Source: Methanospirillum hungatei (GTDB taxonomy: Archaea; Halobacteriota; Methanomicrobia; Methanomicrobiales; Methanospirillaceae). Taken from it: a stretch of 64,000 nucleotides of DNA. Below are positions 21,563 through 31,380 of the stretch, in pieces. Below the pieces are notes generated by a model. It was not told the DNA's origin. It saw only the letters and a program-made list of their open reading frames with translations, and ran no database searches. Location: NCBI RefSeq assembly GCF_019263745.1, contig NZ_CP077107.1, positions 3,224,001-3,288,000 on the forward strand, read 5' to 3'. Numbering within the stretch: the stretch's first letter is position 1; each line of letters begins with the position of its first letter. Position numbers and translations under genes: made by a program.

Positions 21563-23320
21563 ATGAATCCAGCACTGATGAAAATACGTGATGATAAGTA
21601 CAGTTCAGATGAAGAGAAAATCATACGTGATATTCAGCAACTTCTTACAAAAAATCGTCATGGGATGACAATCTCAGAAATCTCCAGGAATCTAGGCATT
21701 AACCGTACTTTAATCCTGAATGTTCTGAATCTCATGGTAGGACAGGGAGAAATTTCCATGAGATCATTTGGAAGAGCAAAAGTGTACACACTATCATCTA
21801 AAATTCCCATTGCGCGACTTTTGAGTCTTTCCTCTGATCTTTTTCTTGTTGTAGATGAGGAACTCTTCATAGAGGATTTAAATGATGCATTTGCTTCTTT
21901 TTTCAAAATGAATAGTGATGTTATAAAAGGAACAAATGTCATATATTCACCGATACCTCATTTTTTTTCACATGATATTATTCAGGCTTTACAGGATGCA
22001 TCATCTGGAACAAAACGAATATTTGAAGATTATGTAGGATTTGAAGGCAGTCAATTTTTTTTCAGGATTTCCTGTATTCCGATTCAGGAGAGTGATTTCT
22101 CCACAAAAGTGGCCCTTGTTTTACACGATCTGACACTTCATAAAAAATATGAGGAAGAACTAGAAAGACAACTCAATGCACGAACCAGTGAATTATCATC
22201 TAGTATCCGTAGGTATGAGGTTCTTGCCGAAGTAGCCCCGGTTGGTATATTTGAGACTGACGTACAAGGAAAAGTAATTTATGTGAATAAAAAATGGTGT
22301 GAAATCACGGGAACTGACTCCGATGAAGTTACGGGATCAAAATGGATGAAATCCATCCACCGTGATGACCGGGAGTGGATCAAAAAACTCTGGTATGAGC
22401 ACGTTTCAGAACAGATTCCATGGAACCATCCAATCCGATACCAGAAAAAAAATGGGGAAGAAGTGCATACCCTTGGAATGGCTGTTCCCCTAAGAACTGA
22501 TAATGGGGAAGTTACTGGTTATCTTGGGACTATTGTAGATATTACGGAACGAGTTGCTGCTGAACAGATTATTCAGAATTTGAATGAGTATCTGACTACT
22601 GTTCTAGAAAATGCGAACGATGGTGTTGCAACTCTTGATATTGAACGTAAATTTACAAGTTGCAATGCTGCAGGATGCAAAATACTGGGATATGAACGAA
22701 GCGATTTACTTGGTCAGAGTATCCGGAAATTGTATGAATCAGATGACGAATTTAAAAATAATGGAAAGGAGATTTACCTGGAATTATCACAAACCGGCCA
22801 TTATCGAGGGGAAGTTAATATTGTAAGAGGTGATGGTAAAAACCGGATTGTTGAGGTTTCGATAAGTGAAATGAAAAACAATGGTACTATTACTGGAATT
22901 ATTATTTTATTCCGGGATGTAACTGAAAGCATTCGTGTGAAAAATGAGGCACTTATCCAGGAACAACGACTAAAAACCATTCTGGATGGACTTGTTGATG
23001 CAGTATGTGTAATTGACCGGCATGGGAATATCTTATATGCAAATGCATGTGCAAGTCGATACTTGTCAGGATCTGATGTCCTTAATGGAGAAAAACATCA
23101 ATTATCAGAATATATTCCTAAAAATGAACTAAATTCATTGCGTTCCTATTATCAGAAAATTATCGATTCACAAATACCTGATTCAAAAATTATTTGCCTG
23201 ACTATAAGAGAACAAAATATCTGTTTTTTAAATCGTGCAGTGCCTATTCGATTTGGAGAACATAGTGTGGATGCTGTTTTATCTTTATCACTCGATACGA
23301 GGATCCTGGAGCATGAGTAA
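21563..23320 (+). CDS. Winged-helix regulator with multiple PAS domains
   Basis: The protein of about 585 residues begins with a winged-helix DNA-binding domain (about 12-80: MTISEISRNLGINRTLILN is the recognition region and ISMRSFGRAKVYTL the wing). Four PAS or PAS-like domains follow, ending in NNGEVTGYLGTIVDITE, GIIILFRDVTE and so on. There is no kinase, so this is a one-component regulator in which PAS ligands should control DNA binding. The ATG at 21563 has no Shine-Dalgarno, and a T/A-rich box (TTTAAAATA) starts about 45 bases upstream, so the transcript may have a very short leader. It is divergent from the membrane chemoreceptor. Confidence 0.82.
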   Translation: MNPALMKIRDDKYSSDEEKIIRDIQQLLTKNRHGMTISEISRNLGINRTLILNVLNLMVGQGEISMRSFGRAKVYTLSSKIPIARLLSLSSDLFLVVDEELFIEDLNDAFASFFKMNSDVIKGTNVIYSPIPHFFSHDIIQALQDASSGTKRIFEDYVGFEGSQFFFRISCIPIQESDFSTKVALVLHDLTLHKKYEEELERQLNARTSELSSSIRRYEVLAEVAPVGIFETDVQGKVIYVNKKWCEITGTDSDEVTGSKWMKSIHRDDREWIKKLWYEHVSEQIPWNHPIRYQKKNGEEVHTLGMAVPLRTDNGEVTGYLGTIVDITERVAAEQIIQNLNEYLTTVLENANDGVATLDIERKFTSCNAAGCKILGYERSDLLGQSIRKLYESDDEFKNNGKEIYLELSQTGHYRGEVNIVRGDGKNRIVEVSISEMKNNGTITGIIILFRDVTESIRVKNEALIQEQRLKTILDGLVDAVCVIDRHGNILYANACASRYLSGSDVLNGEKHQLSEYIPKNELNSLRSYYQKIIDSQIPDSKIICLTIREQNICFLNRAVPIRFGEHSVDAVLSLSLDTRILEHE

Positions 23321-23465
23321 TCCAATTGTCTGCATTTTTCTTCTCTCTCAAAAAATTTCTATTCAGGAAATCTTTACACCACTGGTTGGAATGACAATAA
23401 AATATGCCATCTCAAATTTGCATTTCCCATATCACATTGTGCTGAAATATTAAGACGTGATTCGT

Positions 23466-26435
23466 ATGTATAAAAATTCGTCCCCTTTTTCAGATCCTCT
23501 AAGAATATTAGCAGTGGATGATGACGAAATTGTTCTGGAAGCCTCCAAACAGTATATGTCAACTGTTTATTCATTTGACATTGATACTGCTCGTTCAGGA
23601 GCTGAGGCGATGGTAATGATTGCCACTTCTCATTATGATGCCATTATTGCTGATTATGAAATGGAAGGTATGAGTGGATTGGACCTGTTAAAAAAGTTGA
23701 GATCATCAGGAGATGAGACTCCTTTTATAATGTTTACCGGTAAAGGAAGGGAGGAAGTGGTGATTGCATCATATGACAATGGTGCTGATGGATATGTGCA
23801 GAAAGGCGGAGAAATTTGTTCGCAATTTGCAGAACTCAGTCATCGGATCAGATCAATTATCTGGAAAAAAAGAGCAGAAAAATGTCTTGTTCAAAGCGAA
23901 GCTCAATATCGACAATTATATGAAGAATCACCTCTGGCGTATATCACTGTTGATAATTCCGGAAAAATAGTTCGATGCAATAAAAAGGGAGGAGAAATTC
24001 TTGGAAAAGTTGCGGATTCTCTTATTGGAATGCCCGTTCTGGATATCTATGCTGAACAGCCGGAAGGGAAAGACCGAATTCGTGAGATTATTGAGGAATT
24101 TCTTAATAATGGGGTAGTCACAGACAAAGAACTTGTAATAAGAAGGGAAGATGGAACCAGTCGATGGGTAAATGTTTCTGTTCAGGCCATACGAGATGAA
24201 CAGGGAAAAATTCTTAAGAGCAATTCAATATTACAGGATATCACAGAACGGAAAAGGGCAGAAGAAGCTCTTCGGGAAAGTGAGGAAAGGTTTCGTCAAC
24301 TCTTCAATAATGCTTCAGATGCAATCATCCTCCATGAGATAAAAGCAGAGGGGAGACCTGGCAGAATTCTTGAAGTCAATGATTCAGCTTGCGAGATGCT
24401 TGGGCATACCCGAGAAGAGTTTGTTTCGTTAGAAGTATCAAACCTAAATACTCCGGAAAGTAATGCACTTATTCCAACGATAGCACCATCACTATTAAAA
24501 AATCATCATCTCACTTTTGAATGTACTCATCAACGAAAAAATGGTTCTATCGTTCCGGTTGAAATTGCAACCCATCTCTTTCATCTCCATGATCAGGAAG
24601 TAATTCTTGCCATATGTCGGGATATTACAGAACGAAAACACTCTGAAAAAGAGAAAGAAGCCATTCTATCTGGCCTTAAAGATATTGTTGTTGAGTATAT
24701 TGACTGCGATATGAAGATCATCTGGGGAAATAAGGCAACACAGGATGCTTTTCATTTGGGTGACTCTTTTATAGGTAAATTTTGTTATCAGATCATTCAT
24801 GGAAGAGATAGTCCTTGTCCAGGGTGTACTGCAATAAAAGCAATAGAGACCGGGGTGTTTCAAGAAGGGGAAATCACCACTCCAGACGGGAGACACTGGA
24901 TGATCAGGAGTAATCCGGTTATTGAAAATGGATATGTGACAAGTGTTGTACATCTTGCTATAGATATTACTCAACGAAAGTCTGCTGAAGAGGCTTTAGG
25001 CCGTTCTGAACAACGACTACACGATATTATCGATTTTCTCCCTGATGCAACCTTTGTCGTTGATAAAAACGGGATTGTAATAGCCTGGAACAGAGCAATT
25101 GAGGAGATGACAGGTATCCGTGCGTCGGACATAATCGGGAAAACAAATTATGAATATTCCATCCCTTTTTATGGAGAACGAAGGCCGATCCTTATTGATC
25201 TTGCAATGCAGTTTGATTCCAGTATCAGTCAAAACTACGAAGATTTTCAGAAAGAAGGACAAAAATTCATATCTGAATCCATCATTGCCAACTTCAGGGG
25301 TCAAGATGTTACTCTCTGGAGTATTGCATCTCCTCTTTTTGACAAATCCGGTTGGTTTGTTGGTGCTATTGAATCAATACGTGATATCTCCGAACGAAAA
25401 AGAATTGAGGATGCATTACGGGAAGCTCGGGATACATTAAATACGGTTATGGATAGTATTGATGCTCTTGTGTATGTATCAGACATGCAGACACATGAGA
25501 TCCTGTTTCTTAATGAGTATGGAAAACAAATCTGGGGAGATGCAGTTGGAAAAATCTGTTATTTAGCACTCCAATGTGATCAGGATGTCCCGTGCAGTTT
25601 CTGTACAAATCATTTGCTTTTAGATGGTGATGGTAATCCATCCAAGACTATTACCTGGGAATACGAGAATTCCATAACAAAGCGGTGGTACCAGTGTCAT
25701 GATAGTGCCATCAGGTGGATTGATGGCCGAATCGTTCGACTTGAGATTGCAACGGATATTTCTGACCAGAAATTAATAGAACATGCTCTCCGGCAGGCAA
25801 ACCGCCAGCTCAACATGTTAACAGATATCACTCGGCATGATATTTTAAACAGTATCAACGCTATTCAACTCCTATTAGATCTGATGAAAGGGAAAATAGA
25901 CGTTACTCCTGCTTTATGTGAATTTGAAAATATTGAACATGCAATCTCTCTTATTCAATCACATATAGAGTTCACGAGAATATACAAGGATCTTGGAACC
26001 CATGCTCCGGTATGGCATCATCTTTCCGGATCGATTCAAAATTTTTCAGATAAATATTACCTTGATATCATCAATTCTACTATGGATATCGATATATATG
26101 CGGATCCACTTATGGCAAAAGTCTTTGATAATCTTATAGATAATTCAATACGACACGGTCAGAAAGTAACCCGGATATCATTATCAAATTTGATGAATGG
26201 AGAGACATATATATTATTTTTTGAGGATAATGGGGTCGGTATTCCTGCCCATGAAAAAAATCTGATATTTGAACGAGGGTATGGCAACAATACAGGATTC
26301 GGTCTTTTTTTCATTCGTGAAATAATGTCTGCTACCGGGATTTCGATAGAGGAAACAGGAACTCCTGGGAAGGGAGTTAAATTTGAAATTCATATCCCGA
26401 AAGGACTCTGGAGAAATCACAATGCTGCAGAATAG
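23466..26435 (+). CDS. Hybrid histidine kinase: receiver, five PAS domains, kinase module
   Basis: The protein of about 989 residues starts with a receiver domain (AVDDDEIVLEA, phospho-acceptor in AIIADYEMEGMSGL, FTGKGREEVV). Five PAS domains follow. The third and fifth contain clustered cysteines (SPCPGCTAIKA and VPCSFCTNHL). The kinase module has the H box ITRHDILNSI (His near 791), the N-box NSIRHGQ, DNGVGIPAHEKN and GNNTGFGLFFIRE. There is no transmembrane helix. The GTG at 23457 is an alternative start; neither has a clear Shine-Dalgarno. An N-terminal receiver suggests it accepts phosphate from another kinase. Confidence 0.9.
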   Translation: MYKNSSPFSDPLRILAVDDDEIVLEASKQYMSTVYSFDIDTARSGAEAMVMIATSHYDAIIADYEMEGMSGLDLLKKLRSSGDETPFIMFTGKGREEVVIASYDNGADGYVQKGGEICSQFAELSHRIRSIIWKKRAEKCLVQSEAQYRQLYEESPLAYITVDNSGKIVRCNKKGGEILGKVADSLIGMPVLDIYAEQPEGKDRIREIIEEFLNNGVVTDKELVIRREDGTSRWVNVSVQAIRDEQGKILKSNSILQDITERKRAEEALRESEERFRQLFNNASDAIILHEIKAEGRPGRILEVNDSACEMLGHTREEFVSLEVSNLNTPESNALIPTIAPSLLKNHHLTFECTHQRKNGSIVPVEIATHLFHLHDQEVILAICRDITERKHSEKEKEAILSGLKDIVVEYIDCDMKIIWGNKATQDAFHLGDSFIGKFCYQIIHGRDSPCPGCTAIKAIETGVFQEGEITTPDGRHWMIRSNPVIENGYVTSVVHLAIDITQRKSAEEALGRSEQRLHDIIDFLPDATFVVDKNGIVIAWNRAIEEMTGIRASDIIGKTNYEYSIPFYGERRPILIDLAMQFDSSISQNYEDFQKEGQKFISESIIANFRGQDVTLWSIASPLFDKSGWFVGAIESIRDISERKRIEDALREARDTLNTVMDSIDALVYVSDMQTHEILFLNEYGKQIWGDAVGKICYLALQCDQDVPCSFCTNHLLLDGDGNPSKTITWEYENSITKRWYQCHDSAIRWIDGRIVRLEIATDISDQKLIEHALRQANRQLNMLTDITRHDILNSINAIQLLLDLMKGKIDVTPALCEFENIEHAISLIQSHIEFTRIYKDLGTHAPVWHHLSGSIQNFSDKYYLDIINSTMDIDIYADPLMAKVFDNLIDNSIRHGQKVTRISLSNLMNGETYILFFEDNGVGIPAHEKNLIFERGYGNNTGFGLFFIREIMSATGISIEETGTPGKGVKFEIHIPKGLWRNHNAAE

Positions 26436-26678
26436 AGAGATGGTTTTTTAAGATCCTCTAAACTATTCATTTATTTCAAACACCTTCTATGAACGATTAA
26501 AGTATGAAGAGTTTATGCACAGATTAATTATCTATACCCATATAAAAATAAATAAAACTAAATATTTCGTAAAAATAATATTTGAAACTAAAAATCGGAT
26601 ATTTTTTGTAAAATCCGAAAACTGAGATATTTCGAAATAGTTATTCGGTATGGGGCACAAAGTCATCTCATATCGGTA

Positions 26679-26694
26679 CTTCCTCACCGGAAGG
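26679..26694 (+). promoter_or_regulatory. Hairpin covering the Shine-Dalgarno of the large kinase gene
   Basis: CTTCC (26679-26683), a five-base loop and GGAAG (26689-26693) can pair, and the right arm is part of the GGAAGG Shine-Dalgarno ten bases before the ATG at 26705. Folding would hide the ribosome site. A second possible stem-loop (CGGAT...ATCCG) lies near 26595-26616. The stem is short, so this may be chance. The 269-base gap holds no gene. Confidence 0.25.
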
Positions 26695-26704
26695 ATAATT
26701 CATA

Positions 26705-29700
26705 ATGTCGTTACATGAGTCATTGCAGGTAACTCCAAAAGTATCTTTATATGCCCTTATTATTTCATCACTCATTGTAATCATTTTAACAATTATCTCC
26801 CTTTCATTAGGAATAACAATAGTCTTTCAAAATCTGTATTATTTCCCGATAATCATCGCATGTGCATTTTATCTTCGGAAAGGATTTATTTTTTCATTAA
26901 TATTAATTGGAATTTACGGATTGTTCATCTTAATATTTGCCCATACCCAGAATGAATTGATATCAGCTCTTATCCGGGTTTTAATCTTTATTGTTGTAGC
27001 TGGCGTTGTCACCTGGTTATCATCTAGATACGAGGAACGAACAAAAGAACTCATAGAAAGCGAAAAAAAATTCAAGCAACTCTTTAATGCAAATGATTCC
27101 GGAATTGCCCTTCATGAGATCATCTGTGATGAAAGAGGAAATCCTGTTGATTATCGGTTTCTTAATGTAAATCCCTCATATGAGAAAATGACAGGCCTTC
27201 TCGGGTCAGATATTGTTGGAAAAACAGTACGTGAGATCCTTCCTGGCACTGAGGACTACTGGGTTGAAGCATATGGAGCCGTGGCAAAAACGGGTATCAC
27301 AAAAAAATTTGAGCAATATAGTAAGGAACTTGGAAAATATTTTGAGGTAACAGCCTATTCTCCCGAGCCTGGAACATTTGCATGTCTTATCCATGATGTT
27401 ACAGACCGGAAAAATCAGGAAAAACTCGTAAATGAGACAAACGCATATCTTGAAAACCTCATTACCCATGCCAATGTTCCGATTATCATCTGGGATCCTG
27501 ATTACCATATAACTCGGGTAAATCGGGCATTTGAACTCTTATGTGGCAGACCCGCTGAGTACCTGGAAGGAGGACATCTTTCAATTCTCTTTTATCCTGC
27601 TCATGCAGATCGATCGATGCGGCTAATCAAAACGACTCATGAAGGGGTCAGATGGGATACCGTAGAGATTCCAATTATCCATCAGGATGGAACTGCACGA
27701 ACAGTTCTGTGGAATTCAGCAACCATTTATGGTCCGGATGGAAAAAAACCCGTAGCAACAATTGCACAAGGATGTGATGTCACCCTTGAAAGGTTTTTGG
27801 AATTGGAAAAAGAACGGGCAGCAATTCAGATCCAGGAAAATATTGCCCAACTCGCTATTTTGAATGACGGTATACGAAATCCGCTCACGATAATTGCTTC
27901 ATATGCTGATCTGGCAGGAGATGAGCAAATAGCAGCCAGGATACAGCATGAAGTAATGCGTATTGATGAAATGGTTAATAACCTTGATCGGGAGTGGGTG
28001 CATTCAGAAAAAATTCTAAATTATTTACGAAAAAATGATAAAGTGGCTATAGATTTTGTCCCGACTCATGCTCATACTAACAAGGGGCAATCACATTTTC
28101 TGCAGACCGAGCAAGTACTATCATCACCCTACTTGAGCAGTCATGAACGGTATGTCGAAGAGATTCAGACCAGGCTCTATTCTATTCTGGATAGTACTGA
28201 TGCCTATATCTATGTTGTTGATTTAGAGACGTATGATATCTTATATTTAAACGAACAGGGAAGAAAACTCTTTGGAAATGTAATTGGGCAGAAATGTTAT
28301 GGAAGTATCTATGGCATACGTGATGGCCCATGTTCTTTTTGTACAAACAATCTTATTAGGGAAAAAGCCGGTTCCAAAGAGGTTATCAAAGGAGAGTTTT
28401 TACTTCCGAAAACTGATCGGTGGTATGAATCGCGGACCCGGGCCATTCCATGGGCTGACGGGCGTCTGGTAAGGCTTGAGATTGGAACAGACGTTACTGA
28501 CAGAAAACTGGCAGAAAAGCGGGACAAATTACAACTTGTCAGATTAGAAGCATTTTTAACCCTTCTTAATATGGCAGATTCATCAGAGATGGATATCTTA
28601 AGCTTCTCTCTTGAAAAGAGTTTAACAGTAAGTGAAAGTATCTACGCTTTTGTCGGTCTCATGTCTTCTGATGAATCAGAGATGGAAATACATACCTGGT
28701 CTCAGGGTGCCTTGGAAATCTGCTCAATACTGGAAAAACCAATTCATTTTCCCATAAAGGATGCGGGAATCTGGGGGGAGTGTGTCAGAACCCGTTCTCC
28801 ATTTATTCACAACGACTATTCTGGTCCCCATCCGGCAAAACATGGATCACCAGAAGGCCATATACCCATCACCAGATTTTTAGGTGTTCCGATATGTGAT
28901 GGTAATCAGATTGTTGCTGTTCTCGCTGTGGCAAATAAACTGAATGATTACTCGTATGATGATGTCAATACCCTTCTCACTCTTGGCAATATTATGTGGG
29001 AAATGGTTCATCGAGGACGGATTAGTGATGAACTAATACAAAAAAACAGATACAACCGGACATTAATTGAGACAAGCCTGGATCCATTGGTAACAATTGG
29101 AAAAGATGGGAAGATTACGGATGTCAATTCCGCAACTGAACAAATTACTGGGTATTCCAGAGATGATCTGATAGGTACTGATTTTTCAGATTACTTTACT
29201 GATCCAGAACTTGCCCGGACCGGGTATCTGACAGTATTTGAAAAGGGATTGGTTAGGGATTATCCTCTCGCTATCAGGCATAAAGATGGGACTATTACTG
29301 ATGTTCTCTATAATGCGTCTGTTTATTTGAATGAACATGGGGAGATGGAAGGGGTCTTTGCAGCAGCACGAGATGTTACAGAACGTAAAAAAATTGAAAT
29401 AGCACTCTTTGAACAGGAGGAACGGTTTCGACTGGCATTAAGGGCAACAAATGATGTTATCTGGGACTATGATATCATCAATGATACTCAACGATGGAAT
29501 GAATCAGGAACTGTTGTGTTTGGATGGACCGATATTGTTCACCATCAACAATCAGCTGCATGGTGGACAGATCGGGTTCACACTGATGATTGTAAACGGG
29601 TTGCCAGAGAATTTGAAAATGCATTAAGAGATCCTCTCTGCTTGAAATGGCATGATGAGTACAGGTTCAGAAGAGCGGATGGACAGTATGCATATGTTAT

Positions 29701-31216
29701 GGATCGCGGGTATATTATTCGTGATTCTAGTGGTCAGGCAATCCGTATGATTGGAGCTATGCTTGATATTTCTAACCGGAAGAAAGCCGAAGAAGCACTT
29801 GCAGAGAGCGAAAAACGGTTTAGAGATCTCGTTGATACTATTACAAGCGGGGTTGGGGTTTATTCGGTCCAGGGTGATGGAAGGTATGGGAAGGATTATA
29901 TTATAACCGATTTTAACCGGATGGCCCTTGAAATTGAAGGAAAAATGATTGAAGAAGTTATTGGTAAAAGTCTTGCAGATCTCAGACCGAATATTGATGA
30001 ATATGGTCTTATCCCGGTTTTTCAGCGGGTATGGAAAACCGGAATTCCAGAATATTTCCCACAAAAGTTATATCTAGATCAACAATATGCGAATTATTAT
30101 GAAAATCGTGTCTTCAAATTGAAAAGTGGAGAGATTGTTGCTGTATATAATGATGTGACCGATCAGAAACGACTTGAAGTAGCATTACAGGAGAGCAGAG
30201 CTCTTCTTGATAGTACGCAACATCTTGCAAAAGTAGGCGGGTGGGAATATGATGTCAGAACACACGCAATGACATGGACCGATGAGACATATCGTATTCA
30301 TGAAATTGAACCAGGAACTATTCCGGTTGGATCTCCTGATCATATCTTGGAAAGTCTTCGCTGTTATGATAAAATAGATCAACCGGTTATCCAGCAGGCT
30401 TTCAATTTATGTGTCTCTGAAGGAATTCCATACGTGCTCGAATTTCCTCTCACAACACAGAAAAACAACCGTATATGGATACAGACCATGGGCAGAGCTG
30501 TCCTTGAAGACGGACAGGTGGTAAAAGTAATTGGAAATATTGTTGATATCACTGAAAGAAAACGGATCGAAGATGCTCTCCGACAGGCAAACCGACAGTT
30601 AAATCTGTTGACTGCTGTTACCCGGCATGATATCATCAATAAAACCTCGGTAATTTATGATTCCCTTGGTATTGCTGAGATAGATCATACAGATCCCTCG
30701 CTTGATCAACTCTTCAGGATCATCAAATCAGCAACAGATGCAATAAAAAGTCATATTGAGTTTACCAGGACATACCAAAAACTTGGATCTCATGAGCCGC
30801 AATGGTATCTGTTAGATGATGTTATGCCTTCAACAGTTCCATCAACGATTCAATTCAGAAAAGAAACCGGAAATTATGAAGTATTTGCCGATCCGATGTT
30901 CAGTCAGGTGTTTACCAATCTTCTTGATAATTCTGTCCGGCACGGGAAGCATGTGACTGAAATTCGTGTTCATACTGTTAACCAAAAGGATGAACTGGTG
31001 ATCATGTGGGAGGATAATGGTATCGGGGTTCCTTTTGACTATAAGGAACGGGTTTTCGATCGGGGAATCGGAGATAACACGGGTTATGGATTATTTCTGG
31101 TCCGGGAAGTTCTTCAGATAACCGGGATTACTATCAGCGAGTGTGGGGTGGAAGGAAAAGGAGCGAGATTTGAGATCATTGTTCCTAAATGGAAATTCCG
31201 GAGAAAAGATACGTGA
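26705..31216 (+). CDS. Very large membrane histidine kinase with PAS domains, a GAF domain and an internal His-less kinase-like domain
   Basis: This 1,503-residue protein opens with about four hydrophobic segments (residues 12-105). Two PAS domains follow (about 120-375). Next is a DHp-like segment, LAILNDGIRNPLTII, with Asp388 where the phospho-accepting His should be and no ATPase after it. Then come a Cys-bearing PAS (GPCSFCTNN), a GAF domain (about 610-765, GIWGECVRTRSPFIHNDY), four more PAS domains, and the true kinase module. That module has TRHDIINKT with His1308, the N-box NSVRHGK, DNGIGVP and GDNTGYGLFLVRE. The internal degenerate domain suggests an ancestral fusion with a protein like that at 2427-3134. 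Confidence 0.9.
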   Translation: MSLHESLQVTPKVSLYALIISSLIVIILTIISLSLGITIVFQNLYYFPIIIACAFYLRKGFIFSLILIGIYGLFILIFAHTQNELISALIRVLIFIVVAGVVTWLSSRYEERTKELIESEKKFKQLFNANDSGIALHEIICDERGNPVDYRFLNVNPSYEKMTGLLGSDIVGKTVREILPGTEDYWVEAYGAVAKTGITKKFEQYSKELGKYFEVTAYSPEPGTFACLIHDVTDRKNQEKLVNETNAYLENLITHANVPIIIWDPDYHITRVNRAFELLCGRPAEYLEGGHLSILFYPAHADRSMRLIKTTHEGVRWDTVEIPIIHQDGTARTVLWNSATIYGPDGKKPVATIAQGCDVTLERFLELEKERAAIQIQENIAQLAILNDGIRNPLTIIASYADLAGDEQIAARIQHEVMRIDEMVNNLDREWVHSEKILNYLRKNDKVAIDFVPTHAHTNKGQSHFLQTEQVLSSPYLSSHERYVEEIQTRLYSILDSTDAYIYVVDLETYDILYLNEQGRKLFGNVIGQKCYGSIYGIRDGPCSFCTNNLIREKAGSKEVIKGEFLLPKTDRWYESRTRAIPWADGRLVRLEIGTDVTDRKLAEKRDKLQLVRLEAFLTLLNMADSSEMDILSFSLEKSLTVSESIYAFVGLMSSDESEMEIHTWSQGALEICSILEKPIHFPIKDAGIWGECVRTRSPFIHNDYSGPHPAKHGSPEGHIPITRFLGVPICDGNQIVAVLAVANKLNDYSYDDVNTLLTLGNIMWEMVHRGRISDELIQKNRYNRTLIETSLDPLVTIGKDGKITDVNSATEQITGYSRDDLIGTDFSDYFTDPELARTGYLTVFEKGLVRDYPLAIRHKDGTITDVLYNASVYLNEHGEMEGVFAAARDVTERKKIEIALFEQEERFRLALRATNDVIWDYDIINDTQRWNESGTVVFGWTDIVHHQQSAAWWTDRVHTDDCKRVAREFENALRDPLCLKWHDEYRFRRADGQYAYVMDRGYIIRDSSGQAIRMIGAMLDISNRKKAEEALAESEKRFRDLVDTITSGVGVYSVQGDGRYGKDYIITDFNRMALEIEGKMIEEVIGKSLADLRPNIDEYGLIPVFQRVWKTGIPEYFPQKLYLDQQYANYYENRVFKLKSGEIVAVYNDVTDQKRLEVALQESRALLDSTQHLAKVGGWEYDVRTHAMTWTDETYRIHEIEPGTIPVGSPDHILESLRCYDKIDQPVIQQAFNLCVSEGIPYVLEFPLTTQKNNRIWIQTMGRAVLEDGQVVKVIGNIVDITERKRIEDALRQANRQLNLLTAVTRHDIINKTSVIYDSLGIAEIDHTDPSLDQLFRIIKSATDAIKSHIEFTRTYQKLGSHEPQWYLLDDVMPSTVPSTIQFRKETGNYEVFADPMFSQVFTNLLDNSVRHGKHVTEIRVHTVNQKDELVIMWEDNGIGVPFDYKERVFDRGIGDNTGYGLFLVREVLQITGITISECGVEGKGARFEIIVPKWKFRRKDT

Positions 31217-31380
31217 AATTCTTGAAGATGGTAATCACATCACGTTTCACGAATTCTAAAAAGACTGGGAACCTTGATAATAACAGGTAAAAAAGGGGTT
31301 GGGATTATAGAAAATGAAAATATGAATGGAAAAAAACGATACAATACCTATACTTTTTGGCAAATACCGGAGGGTATACC

